Source: a virus | DNA: 56,476 nucleotides | Strand: one strand, 5' to 3' | Virus record (IMG/VR): IMGVR_UViG_3300034096_000849 | Coordinates: 1-56,476 of that record | Part shown: piece after piece, positions 33,687 through 41,579 of the stretch | Numbering within the stretch: the first letter of the stretch is position 1 | Layout: every line of letters begins with the position of its first letter | Notes under the pieces: generated by a model | The model's database searches: none | What the model was told of the DNA's origin: nothing | The model's input: the letters and a program-made list of their open reading frames with translations, nothing else | Position numbers and translations under genes: made by a program

Positions 33687-34043
33687 ATGCCCAAGGTCTC
33701 GAACCTGCCCGAGTCGCTCGAGCTTCAAGCGCTGCTCGGTGCCACGTTGACGTTCGCGGTCGCGCCGAAGAACAGCGACGGGTCCGCGATCGACATGACC
33801 GGCCAGACGCTCACGCTGACCGTTCGCCGGCAGGGCCAAACCGCGGCGCTGCTCACGCTGACCTCGCCTAGCGGCGGCATCTCGGCGCCTGGCACGTCGG
33901 CCACCGTCACGCTGACCCCAGCCAACACCGCGACGCTAGGCGCCGGCGAGTTCGTGTACACGCTGAACCGCGCATCGGGTGGCGTTGTCCTCCCCCTGCT
34001 GTCCGGTCCGCTCTCGGTGCGCGCCGAGTCGATCTACCCGTGA
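33687..34043 (+). CDS. Beta-rich virion protein, BppU-like
   Basis: 118 residues, largely beta strands. The run [19 protein letters not shown] followed by [10 protein letters not shown] matches the N-terminal module found in baseplate upper proteins and similar fibre adaptors (typically K-N-x-DG-x-x-DLTG-x-T). It probably anchors the collagen-like fibre encoded next, with which it overlaps by four bases. Confidence 0.65.
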   Translation: MPKVSNLPESLELQALLGATLTFAVAPKNSDGSAIDMTGQTLTLTVRRQGQTAALLTLTSPSGGISAPGTSATVTLTPANTATLGAGEFVYTLNRASGGVVLPLLSGPLSVRAESIYP

Positions 34044-35527
34044 CGGTCCAGGTCATCGCATCGCCGGTCCTGGTCGAGGTCACGGGGCTGCCCGTGGGCC
34101 CGGTTACGGTCGAGACCGCGGGCCCGGTGTCGGTCGAGGTCACAGGCGGCGGCAGCGGGGGCGCTGTCGGCCCGCAGGGCCCGCCTGGCCCCGAGGGGCC
34201 TGCTGGCCCTCAAGGCCCTGCCGGGCCTGCCGGAGCGACCGGCGCCCAGGGCCCGCAAGGCGTCGCTGGACCCGCCGGCGCAACCGGACCGCAAGGTTCC
34301 GTCGGAGCCACGGGCGCGACCGGGCCCGCTGGCCCGAAGGGAGACACGGGAGACACGGGCCCCCAGGGTCCGCAGGGCACCCAAGGACTCCAGGGGATCC
34401 AGGGCCCGGCCGGCCCTGCCGGCGCAACCGGGGCGACCGGCCCGGCCGGCCCCGAGGGTCCCCAGGGTCCGCAAGGGCCCGCGGGCGCAGCAGGCGCGAC
34501 GGGCGCCACTGGCCCCCAGGGCCCGGCCGGCCCGCAAGGTGACCCCGGCCCGACTGGTCCTCAGGGCCCGGCCGGTGCAAATGGTGCCACGGGAGCCCAG
34601 GGCATCCAGGGGCCAGCCGGACCCACTGGCCCGACGGGCGCCACAGGTCCAGCCGGACCCGAAGGCCCGCAAGGTCCAGCAGGCCCGACGGGTCCGACTG
34701 GAGCGGCCGGCGCCACGGGCCCGGCGGGAGCAACTGGGGCCACCGGCCCCGCAGGACCCGGCTTGCCCGTCGGCGGCATCGCCGGCCAACTGCCGGTCAA
34801 GTTGAGCTCCACCGACTACGCGACGGCCTGGCGCTTCCTGACGCACCTGCCGAGGCTGCAACTCGGCTACTGGCCGACTGCCAGCGGCGCGGGCACCGGC
34901 ATCGGCACCGCCTGGACCAACGCAGGCTCAGCCAGCACTCCGGCGCTCGGCTCGGGATCGGTCTGGGACAGCACGGCAAGGAATCGACTTTCCACCACCG
35001 CGGCCACAGGCCAAAACGCGTCCACTCGCAGCTCGCTCAAGGTCATCCCCGGCAGTTTCGACGCGCTTCCCGGCTTCCGCTTGCGCGCCCTGTTCGGCTT
35101 CAACTCCATGATTGCGGGCCATCGCTGCTTCGTCGGCCTGCAAGGGTCCGCCACTGCCATCGGCAACGTAGAGCCTCAGACGATCGCAAGCTCAATCGCG
35201 TTCATTTCAAGATCGACAGACACTCAATACCAGCTAATGTCGCGGCGCGCCGGCAGCACCGACTTTGTGCCGCTTGGCGCCGACTTTGAAGTTGGCTCGC
35301 TGACGAATGTGCCTCTCGATCTGCTCATCGCGCATGCCCCGAACAGCGCAACCTACGAATGGCGCGTGACCAGGCTAGACACGGGCGCGACGCAAAGCGG
35401 CACCGTGACCAGCGAGAACAGCCCAGGGGTTAACACGCAGCTTGCGTTCCACGCTTGGGTGAACACCGCAAGCTCTTCGACCGCAGCCGTCATTGAGCTT
35501 GCGTCGGTGCTGGCGTACGACTACTAA
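34040..35527 (+). CDS. Collagen-like tail fibre
   Basis: 495 residues from GTG 34040. Residues about 35-240 are almost unbroken Gly-X-Y triplets (G-P-Q, G-P-A, G-A-T), forming a trimeric collagen helix as in other phage fibres. A short beta N-terminal part should attach to the virion. The C-terminal ~240 residues are beta-rich, with no chaperone or lyase signature, and form the likely receptor head. Repeat-rich DNA here is prone to recombination and copy number change. It ends overlapping the convergent repressor gene. Confidence 0.88.
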   Translation: MTVQVIASPVLVEVTGLPVGPVTVETAGPVSVEVTGGGSGGAVGPQGPPGPEGPAGPQGPAGPAGATGAQGPQGVAGPAGATGPQGSVGATGATGPAGPKGDTGDTGPQGPQGTQGLQGIQGPAGPAGATGATGPAGPEGPQGPQGPAGAAGATGATGPQGPAGPQGDPGPTGPQGPAGANGATGAQGIQGPAGPTGPTGATGPAGPEGPQGPAGPTGPTGAAGATGPAGATGATGPAGPGLPVGGIAGQLPVKLSSTDYATAWRFLTHLPRLQLGYWPTASGAGTGIGTAWTNAGSASTPALGSGSVWDSTARNRLSTTAATGQNASTRSSLKVIPGSFDALPGFRLRALFGFNSMIAGHRCFVGLQGSATAIGNVEPQTIASSIAFISRSTDTQYQLMSRRAGSTDFVPLGADFEVGSLTNVPLDLLIAHAPNSATYEWRVTRLDTGATQSGTVTSENSPGVNTQLAFHAWVNTASSSTAAVIELASVLAYDY

Positions 35528-36276
35528 CCTCCGTGCCGCGAGTGGTCGCCATCGCTCCACTCGTACTTTTCGGGGCCTGTCTGGATGATCTTCTCGACCT
35601 GGATCCGAACCAGCTTGATGCAGGTCTCAAAAATCGTCTTGTCTTTTTTCGTCTCGATCGCGTCGCGGCGCCGTTGCAGCTCGAGAATCTGAGCATCGAG
35701 CCGCGCCAGCTCGTCTAGCCAGGGCTGGATATCGCGCTTGGCCGTGGCGATCAGCGCCTCGGCGTCCTCCATGCTGTGCGGCTGTGCGCAGCCGTCGCCT
35801 GTCACTAGGTGGCGGCCTAGGTCCTCCGGCATCCACGACTTGCCGCAGACTGGGCAAACGAGCCGGTAGCGACGCGGGGCCCCCGGCGCAAGGGGCGGGC
35901 GCAGCGGGTAGGGGGGCGGCACGTCCGGCGGGGGTTCCGGGTAGCGGACGGCTTGATCCGACACCCGGGAGGCGATCGGCTCGGGCAGGGCCGCTGGCGC
36001 GCTGCCGGGGCCGGGGCCTTCGCCGGTCTGGAGCCATTGGACGGACACGCCGTAGAGCCTGGACAGCACCCGCAGCGCGTAGGGCGTGGGGTGGTTGTCG
36101 GCCCGCTCGTAAGCCCAGATCGTGGCGGAGCTTCGGGCCAACTCTCTGCCGGCCTGGGCTGCGCCAATTCCTGCCGCCTCCCTGGCCTCACGAAGGCGCC
36201 TGCCCAGCTCCTGGGAGTGCTCCGTCTTCTGCTGGTCCTGGGGAGCCGACACGGGGTCGGCGATGCTAGGCGGCAT
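35524..36276 (-). CDS. XRE-family repressor with a C-terminal zinc-finger-like part
   Basis: 250 residues. The XRE helix-turn-helix is at about residues 22-80 ([35 protein letters not shown]). A proline-rich linker leads to CPVCGKSW with a later His/Cys pair (HLVTGDGC), a zinc finger, then a coiled coil. There is no LexA/CI-type autoprotease motif. It is divergent from the excisionase-integrase genes and is the best lysogeny repressor candidate. It likely binds the operator-like palindrome at 36299-36329. Confidence 0.75.
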   Translation of the reverse strand: MPPSIADPVSAPQDQQKTEHSQELGRRLREAREAAGIGAAQAGRELARSSATIWAYERADNHPTPYALRVLSRLYGVSVQWLQTGEGPGPGSAPAALPEPIASRVSDQAVRYPEPPPDVPPPYPLRPPLAPGAPRRYRLVCPVCGKSWMPEDLGRHLVTGDGCAQPHSMEDAEALIATAKRDIQPWLDELARLDAQILELQRRRDAIETKKDKTIFETCIKLVRIQVEKIIQTGPEKYEWSDGDHSRHGG

Positions 36277-36298
36277 GCTGGCGTGATTTTCCGCGCTG

Positions 36299-36329
36299 TC
36301 GCCAATTCCCGCAACCGGAACGGTGGCGA
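36299..36329. promoter_or_regulatory. Candidate repressor operator
   Basis: Imperfect palindrome TCGCCA...TGGCGA with inner TTCC/GGAA, 31 bases long, in the 108-base gap between the divergent repressor and excisionase genes. A direct repeat GTTCAGTCAGTTCAG follows near 36354. Confidence 0.45.
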
Positions 36330-36384
36330 AAAAATACGCTCTGAGGCTTGCTGAGTTCAGTCAGTTCAGGAAAGCTGAGCCTCC

Positions 36385-36594
36385 ATGAAGCCCTCGCCCG
36401 CCGACCTGCCGCCCATGCACACGCCCCGGAGCGCCGCCGAGGCCCTCGGGGTGAGCGTGAGCTGCATTCACAAGTGGATCACCTCTGGAGCCCTGCCCGC
36501 CGTCCGCGTGGGCAGCCGCTATCGCATCCCCGAGTCCAGCCTGGCCGCCGTCGTGAGCCAGGTCCCCGCCCCCGCCGGCCAGCCCGGCAACTGA
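36385..36594 (+). CDS. Excisionase-like MerR-type HTH protein
   Basis: 69 residues. RSAAEALGVSVSCIHKWITS followed by GALPAVRVGSRYRIPES is the classical excisionase/MerR-type winged HTH, in which Arg-rich wing residues contact DNA. It likely steers the integrase toward excision, or loads transcription of the integrase. It lies 20 bases before the integrase ATG. Confidence 0.82.
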   Translation: MKPSPADLPPMHTPRSAAEALGVSVSCIHKWITSGALPAVRVGSRYRIPESSLAAVVSQVPAPAGQPGN

Positions 36595-36614
36595 CCCCGA
36601 GACCCCATCCCGCC

Positions 36615-37994
36615 ATGCAAGCAACCATCGAGACCACCCGCCTGGCCGAGGCGATCGCCGCCCTCGTCCAGGCCCCGGCCAGGCCCAGCGCCCGGCTGGA
36701 ATCCGTCGTCCAGGCCTACCTGGAGGCCCAGGCGCCCCACGTGGGGGCCGAGCATCACCGATTCACCCAGCGCAAGATCCGCGACCTCCTGGGAGCGCTC
36801 CAGGCCACGGCGCGAGCCGCCGGCCGCCGGCTGGAGCTCGTCGCCGACCTCGAGGCCGGCCAGGTCTCGGCCTGGATGCGGGCCCGCCTGGACCAGGGCA
36901 TGGCCAGCGCGACCGTCCGGGGCCACGTGGCGGCGCTCAAGACCGCGCTGGCCTGGGCAGTCGAGCAGGAGATCATCGAGCGCAGCCCCCTGGGCAAACT
37001 GCGCCTGCCGGCCATCGGGCGGGCGCGCCAGACTCGGCCCCGGGGCCGCCCGGACTCCGAGCAGATCGCCGCGCTGATCGGGGCCGCCAGCGCCCAGGAC
37101 CATGCAGCCGCCGACGGCATCCCCCAGCTCCCGCTGCTGTGGACGATGATCCGGACCGGCATCCGCCGGGGCGAGGCCATCGCCGCGCGCCGTGGCGATT
37201 ACGACCGCCGCGCCAGGGTGCTCCGAATCCGCGCGGAGAGCGCCAAGACCAAGCGCGGCCGGGTGCTGCCGCTGGAGGACGAGGACTGCGCCGCCATCGA
37301 TGGGGCGATTGCCGCGACGGATCGCCTCCTGGGCCGCCAGCTCGACACCGCGCCGCTATTCCGCTCGCGCCGCGGGGCGAAGCTCCAGCCGCGCAACGTC
37401 TCACGCTGGATGGACCAGCTCTTGCGCGCCGCCGGCGTCCCCAAGCGCAACGCCGCGGGCGAGGCCATCTGCCTGCACTCGCTGCGCCACGCCGCGGCCG
37501 ACAGCCTCGCGGCCACCAACCTGCGCGCCGCCCAGCTCCTGCTCGGGCACACGACCAGCCGCACGACCGAGGGCTACCTGCACTCGACCGATGCTGACTA
37601 TCTGCGCGCCGCGATCCAGGGCCTGCCGCGGCCCGATGTGCAGAACCTGCTCACAACTGGTGTCCCAGGACTCGCAGTCGAGGCTCAGGTGTCCACCGGA
37701 GGAGGCGGCAAAAAACCGCCCCGCAGGGCCACTGGAATGGGTGAGCGAGGGGACTCGAACCCCCGACCCCGAGAACCACAATCTGGGGACGGTTTTCCGG
37801 CATCTTCCAGACAAACCGCCCAGACGAAACCCGAACAGCTGGCCGTCGAAATCCAGGTCCAGTGGCTCCGGGAAGGCCAGGAGATCCTGCTCCCGACTGT
37901 CGAGGCGCTCCGCGCGCTCCTGCTCGCCCAGGAGCCGCTCGCCACGCTTCTTCGCCGCGGCGCCGTGCGCATCAAGGGGGTGGCCCGTGGCTGA
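36615..37994 (+). CDS. int: Tyrosine integrase
   Basis: 459 residues. Catalytic residues are visible: Arg in GIRRGEA (Arg184), HSLR (His288, Arg291), LLGHT (His312) and EGYLH (Tyr321). A SAM-like core-binding domain spans residues ~20-130. The catalytic domain ends near residue 360. The remainder (VPGLAVEAQ onwards) is antisense to a tRNA-like 3' half at 37738-37796, typical of an attP that overlaps the integrase 3' end. The enzyme would integrate the phage at a host tRNA-His gene. Confidence 0.92.
   Translation: MQATIETTRLAEAIAALVQAPARPSARLESVVQAYLEAQAPHVGAEHHRFTQRKIRDLLGALQATARAAGRRLELVADLEAGQVSAWMRARLDQGMASATVRGHVAALKTALAWAVEQEIIERSPLGKLRLPAIGRARQTRPRGRPDSEQIAALIGAASAQDHAAADGIPQLPLLWTMIRTGIRRGEAIAARRGDYDRRARVLRIRAESAKTKRGRVLPLEDEDCAAIDGAIAATDRLLGRQLDTAPLFRSRRGAKLQPRNVSRWMDQLLRAAGVPKRNAAGEAICLHSLRHAAADSLAATNLRAAQLLLGHTTSRTTEGYLHSTDADYLRAAIQGLPRPDVQNLLTTGVPGLAVEAQVSTGGGGKKPPRRATGMGERGDSNPRPREPQSGDGFPASSRQTAQTKPEQLAVEIQVQWLREGQEILLPTVEALRALLLAQEPLATLLRRGAVRIKGVARG
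37738..37796 (-). other. Candidate attP: tRNA-His-like 3' half
   Basis: Leftward, the sequence reads as the 3' half of a tRNA: anticodon loop TTGTGGT (anticodon GTG, His) with 3' stem TCTCG, a variable region, T-arm GGGGG-TTCGAGT-CCCCT and acceptor strand CGCTCAC. No 5' half exists in the phage, so it is not a tRNA gene but probably the crossover core matching host tRNA-His. Confidence 0.75.
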
Positions 37995-38319
37995 GCCCAA
38001 GACCTGCTTCTCGTGCCGGCGAGAGTTCACCGGCTCGCAGCTCCTGCGGACGCACGCCCTAGTCCAGGGCTTCGCCGTCCGGGTCTGCCCGATGTGCCTG
38101 GACGAGCGCCTCCGCCGCGAGCCGCGACTCGGTGCCGAGCGCGAGGCCGTGCTGTGGCGCGGGTTCGCTCTCGTGCTCATGGAGTCACTGGAGCGGCCGT
38201 CGCCTCTGAGCACGGCGGGTGACCGTGCGGCGCGCGAGCTGGCGCTCGAGCGCCTCGGGTGCGAGACGACCCGCTCGGCGATCCTGGCCCTGCTGACGAG
38301 TGAGGAGGTGGTGTGGTGA
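37987..38319 (+). CDS. Small zinc-ribbon protein
   Basis: 110 residues from GTG 37987, overlapping the integrase end by 8 bases. CFSCRREF and CPMCLDE form a CxxC...CxxC zinc site within the first 40 residues. The rest is helical. Head of a chain of small overlapping genes leading to the helicase. Function unknown; nucleic-acid binding is plausible. Confidence 0.65.
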   Translation: MAEPKTCFSCRREFTGSQLLRTHALVQGFAVRVCPMCLDERLRREPRLGAEREAVLWRGFALVLMESLERPSPLSTAGDRAARELALERLGCETTRSAILALLTSEEVVW

Positions 38320-38546
38320 GCGACCTACTGAGCTACGAGAGGATCGAGATCGGCGGAGGCCGCGCACTGAGCGTCTCTGCGCACCCGACTAGCGCCAGAT
38401 GCGTCTGCATCTACGTCTCCTCCGATGGGGTGCAGGCCTACCTCCACCTGGGACCGGATGAAGCGCTGTGGCTCGCCAAAGCCCTGGAGGCGGCTGCGAA
38501 GGTGGCTATCGCCGCGAGGGCAGAGCAGCAGGAGGTGGCGTCGTGA
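38316..38546 (+). CDS. Hypothetical protein
   Basis: 76 residues from GTG 38316 (GTGA overlap), preceded by GAGGAGGTG. It has a beta part followed by a helix (PDEALWLAKALEAAAKVAIA). No family recognised. Its C-terminal helix resembles that of the next small gene (PQAAYELGLYLCEAADAVGR), so these two may be paralogues. Confidence 0.6.
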   Translation: MSDLLSYERIEIGGGRALSVSAHPTSARCVCIYVSSDGVQAYLHLGPDEALWLAKALEAAAKVAIAARAEQQEVAS

Positions 38547-38773
38547 GCAAGAAAGCGCAGCAAGCCAAGATCGGCAAGGTGAAGAGTAGCGATAGGCTTT
38601 CTATCGACGTGCACGCCACCTACCAAGGCTATGGGGATGGCCTTGTGCCGGTGCTCTTCCAGGGCGACGGCATCATGTTCTTCACTTTGCCGCCTCAAGC
38701 GGCCTACGAGCTTGGCCTCTACCTCTGTGAAGCTGCCGATGCAGTGGGCAGGATGAAGGAAGGTGCGTGGTGA
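38543..38773 (+). CDS. Hypothetical protein, possible paralogue of the preceding gene
   Basis: 76 residues from GTG 38543 (GTGA overlap). Basic N-terminus, beta-rich middle, helical end. Shares length and layout with the gene at 38316. Overlaps the helicase start. Confidence 0.6.
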   Translation: MSKKAQQAKIGKVKSSDRLSIDVHATYQGYGDGLVPVLFQGDGIMFFTLPPQAAYELGLYLCEAADAVGRMKEGAW

Positions 38774-40173
38774 CCAACCTCGACGACTACCGCCGCCTCA
38801 TCGCATCCAAGTCCCGGCTCTACCGCGGCGACGGCATCAAGCACTGGGACAGCGTGGAGCTGCACCCTTCGCTGAAGCCGCACCAGGAGCACGGCGTCCG
38901 CTTCGCCCTTCGCACGGGACGCAGCGCCGCGTTCTACGACACCGGCTTGGGCAAGACTCGCATCTTCCTGGAGTTTGCCAGGGTCATGCGGCAGGTCACC
39001 GGCCGCCCCGCGCTTGTGCTTACGCCGATCGCCTGCGGACGGCAGCACGCCCGCGAGGCTCAGAGCATCGGCGTCGATGCCGAGGTGTGCCGAGACGGCA
39101 ACTCGGGACGGCACGACATCGACATCACCAACTACGAGCGGCTCGACAAGTTCGACTTGGGCCGCTACGGGACGGTCGTGCTCGATGAAAGCTCGGTGCT
39201 CAAGGCCTTCACTGGATCGACTAGCCGCTCGCTGATCCAGGCATTCGCCAAGACCCCTGCGAGGCTCGCAGCTACCGCCACGCCTGCGCCGAACGACTAC
39301 ATGGAGCTGGGCCAGCATTGCTCCTTCCTCGGAGTGATGGAATCCAACGAGATGCTCTCTCGCTGGTTCATCGCCGACCAGACGGAGATGGGGCGCTATC
39401 GGCTCAAACGGCCCGCGATCCAGGACTTCTGGGACTGGGTTTCGTCCTGGGCGCGATGCGTGTCGAAGCCGTCGGACCTTGGCTTCGACGATGCGGGATA
39501 CGACCTGCCGCCGCTCCAGATTCTGCGCGCAGTCGTGCCTGCTGAGGACTCCGAAGTGCTGCTCGAAAGCGGCGGGCAAGCTTCGCTCTGGGGCGCCAGC
39601 ATCAACGCAACGAGCATCCACAAGAGCAAGCGCCGCTCTGCCGAGGCGCGCGCAGAGCGAACCGCTGAGATCCTGGCGAGCGAGCCGCGCGAGTCCTGGA
39701 TTGTCTGGGTCGATACCGACTACGAGGCCGACGCCATCATGGCGATCCTCGGCGACTCGGCGATCGAGGTCCGCGGCTCGATGGATCCCGACGAAAAGGA
39801 GGACCGCCTCATGGCGTTCGCCGACCAGAAGGCGCGGATCCTCGTATCGAAGGTCCGCATCTGCGGCTTCGGACTCAACTTCCAGCACTGCGCGCGACAG
39901 GTGTTCATGGGCCCGAGCTACTCCTACGAGCAGTTCTATCAGGCCGTTCGCCGCTCCTGGCGATTCGGGCAGCAGCGGCCCGTGAACGTCTGGCGAGTGA
40001 TGGCCGAAGACGAGGCCTTCGTGGCCGCGACGGTCGATCGCAAGGCCGGCGACCACGAGGCCATGAAGGCCGAGATGCGCGGCGCAATGGCCCGTTCCTT
40101 GGAGCGCACCAGCGAGACGCTCCGCACCTACCAACCAACCCAAAACGTCCGAATCCCCCAATGGCTCAACTGA
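38770..40173 (+). CDS. SNF2-like DEAD/H helicase
   Basis: 467 residues from GTG 38770. Motif I DTGLGKTRIF near residue 57, motif II VLDESS near residue 137, motif III ATATPAPND, and a C-terminal part with the SNF2-like motif VI YQAVRRSWRFGQQRPV. It is shorter than cellular SNF2 proteins. It uses ATP to translocate on DNA. Its direct partner gene encodes a DNA methyltransferase, overlapping by 13 bases, so the pair may act jointly in DNA modification or transcription/replication. Confidence 0.85.
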   Translation: MTNLDDYRRLIASKSRLYRGDGIKHWDSVELHPSLKPHQEHGVRFALRTGRSAAFYDTGLGKTRIFLEFARVMRQVTGRPALVLTPIACGRQHAREAQSIGVDAEVCRDGNSGRHDIDITNYERLDKFDLGRYGTVVLDESSVLKAFTGSTSRSLIQAFAKTPARLAATATPAPNDYMELGQHCSFLGVMESNEMLSRWFIADQTEMGRYRLKRPAIQDFWDWVSSWARCVSKPSDLGFDDAGYDLPPLQILRAVVPAEDSEVLLESGGQASLWGASINATSIHKSKRRSAEARAERTAEILASEPRESWIVWVDTDYEADAIMAILGDSAIEVRGSMDPDEKEDRLMAFADQKARILVSKVRICGFGLNFQHCARQVFMGPSYSYEQFYQAVRRSWRFGQQRPVNVWRVMAEDEAFVAATVDRKAGDHEAMKAEMRGAMARSLERTSETLRTYQPTQNVRIPQWLN

Positions 40174-41072
40174 CCCCCACGATCATCGACCAGCAGTCCG
40201 GCGAGAACTGGACCGCGATCCACGGCGATTGCGTCGAGGCACTGCGCGACATCCCCGAGAACAGCGTCGGCCTGTCGGTCTTCTCGCCACCCTTCAGCTC
40301 GCTGTACATCTACAGCCAGAGCGAGCGGGACATGGGCAACGTGGACGACGATGAGCAGTTCCAGGCGAGCTATCGCCACGTCTGCGAACAGCTCTACCGC
40401 GTTACCAAGCCCGGCCGGCTGTGCGCGATCCACGTCAAGGATCTGGTCTACTACAGCAACAGCAGCGACAAGGGCGACCGGGGCATCCGTGACTTCACCG
40501 GCGAGTGCATCCGCACCCACCAGGCCGCGGGCTGGACCTATCACACGCGGATCACGATCTGGCGCTGCCCGGTCAGGGAGATGCAGAAGACCAAGCCGGA
40601 CGGGCTGCTGTTTCGCAACTTCCGACTCGATGCCGCTCGCGTGCGCGTCGGGATGCCCGAGTACCTGATCCTCTTCCGCAAGTGGGCCGATGGCGAGCAG
40701 GCGCCGCCTGTGGTGCACGACCCTGCGCAGTTCCCGCTCGAGACCTGGCAGGAGTGGGCGTCGCCGGTGTGGATGGACACCGACCAGATGGACGTGCTCA
40801 ACGTCCGCACGGCTCGCAGCGATGAGGCTGAGCGCCACCTGTGCCCGATGCCGCTCGATCTGTCCGCCCGCGCGATCCAGCTCTGGAGCAACCCTGGAGA
40901 CATCGTGCTCACTCCGTTCATGGGCATCGGCTCGGAGGTTGTCGCCGCGCTGCGCCACGGTCGCAAGGCCATCGGCATCGAGCTGAACCCCAACTACTAC
41001 GCGCAGGCCGTCAAGTACGCCCGCGAAGCCGAGGCCAACGCCCGCACGCTGTTCGACGGGGTGCCCGCGTGA
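40161..41072 (+). CDS. DNA methyltransferase (N4/N6 type)
   Basis: 303 residues. The catalytic motif IV is SPPF, and motif I is near the C-terminus as PFMGIGSEVVAALRHGR followed by AIGIELNPNYY, i.e. the beta-class order used by N4-cytosine and N6-adenine methylases. A central helical insert likely recognises DNA. It probably protects phage DNA from host restriction. No matching restriction enzyme gene is nearby. Confidence 0.85.
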   Translation: MAQLTPTIIDQQSGENWTAIHGDCVEALRDIPENSVGLSVFSPPFSSLYIYSQSERDMGNVDDDEQFQASYRHVCEQLYRVTKPGRLCAIHVKDLVYYSNSSDKGDRGIRDFTGECIRTHQAAGWTYHTRITIWRCPVREMQKTKPDGLLFRNFRLDAARVRVGMPEYLILFRKWADGEQAPPVVHDPAQFPLETWQEWASPVWMDTDQMDVLNVRTARSDEAERHLCPMPLDLSARAIQLWSNPGDIVLTPFMGIGSEVVAALRHGRKAIGIELNPNYYAQAVKYAREAEANARTLFDGVPA

Positions 41073-41179
41073 TGCTCCTGCACACGATCGGTATCCTGGC
41101 CATCAGCGCCGCGGCTGCGCTGCTGATTGGCTTCGGGCTGTGGCGCGCGGCTGAGTGGCTCCTGGATCGCTCAGAGTGA
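41072..41179 (+). CDS. Tiny single-pass membrane protein
   Basis: 35 residues: a hydrophobic segment (IGILAISAAAALLIGFGLW) and a short charged tail ending DRSE. ATG overlaps the stop of the methyltransferase by one base; GTG 41069 is the alternative. Coding is supported by tight operon packing and by the absence of any gap. Confidence 0.55.
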   Translation: MLLHTIGILAISAAAALLIGFGLWRAAEWLLDRSE

Positions 41180-41180
41180 C

Positions 41181-41579
41181 ATGCCGTCCTGCGCAGGCTG
41201 CGGCATCGAGGGGCCTTCGTCGCTCTTCGCATCGCTCGAATGGCTAGACCAGTCGAGGCCGCCGGCCAAGGCCTGCGCTTGCTGCGCCGCTCGTCTCATG
41301 GTGGGCGGCAAGATGCGGCGGTCCGCCGCTAACTGGCTCTCCCTGGCCGTCGCCCTCGACTGCGCCAGGGAAGATGTGGACAACCCCTTGCGCGAGCTGG
41401 CGTCGAAGCCTGAGGCCTTGGAGGCCGCTAGGCAGGTGCGCCTGCTCGTCCCCTGGGCGCTGTGGCTGGAGCGCTACTGGTCCGAGACCGAGAGCGAGCT
41501 GAAAGAGCTAGACCGACTGGCAGAGGAGCGCCGCCGGGCCGCCGAAAGGCGCGCCAGGATGGCGAGTGAGATCGCATGA
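41181..41579 (+). CDS. Cysteine-rich small protein
   Basis: 132 residues. CAGC near the start and CACCAAR around residue 33 suggest a zinc site; the rest is a charged, helical coiled coil (DRLAEERRRAAERRARMA). It precedes the initiator gene with an ATGA overlap. Possibly a replication accessory; unproven. Confidence 0.6.
   Translation: MPSCAGCGIEGPSSLFASLEWLDQSRPPAKACACCAARLMVGGKMRRSAANWLSLAVALDCAREDVDNPLRELASKPEALEAARQVRLLVPWALWLERYWSETESELKELDRLAEERRRAAERRARMASEIA

Noticed and set aside
37738-37796. Functional tRNA-His gene
   Set aside because: Only the 3' half from the anticodon stem to the acceptor is present; there is no D-arm or 5' acceptor strand.
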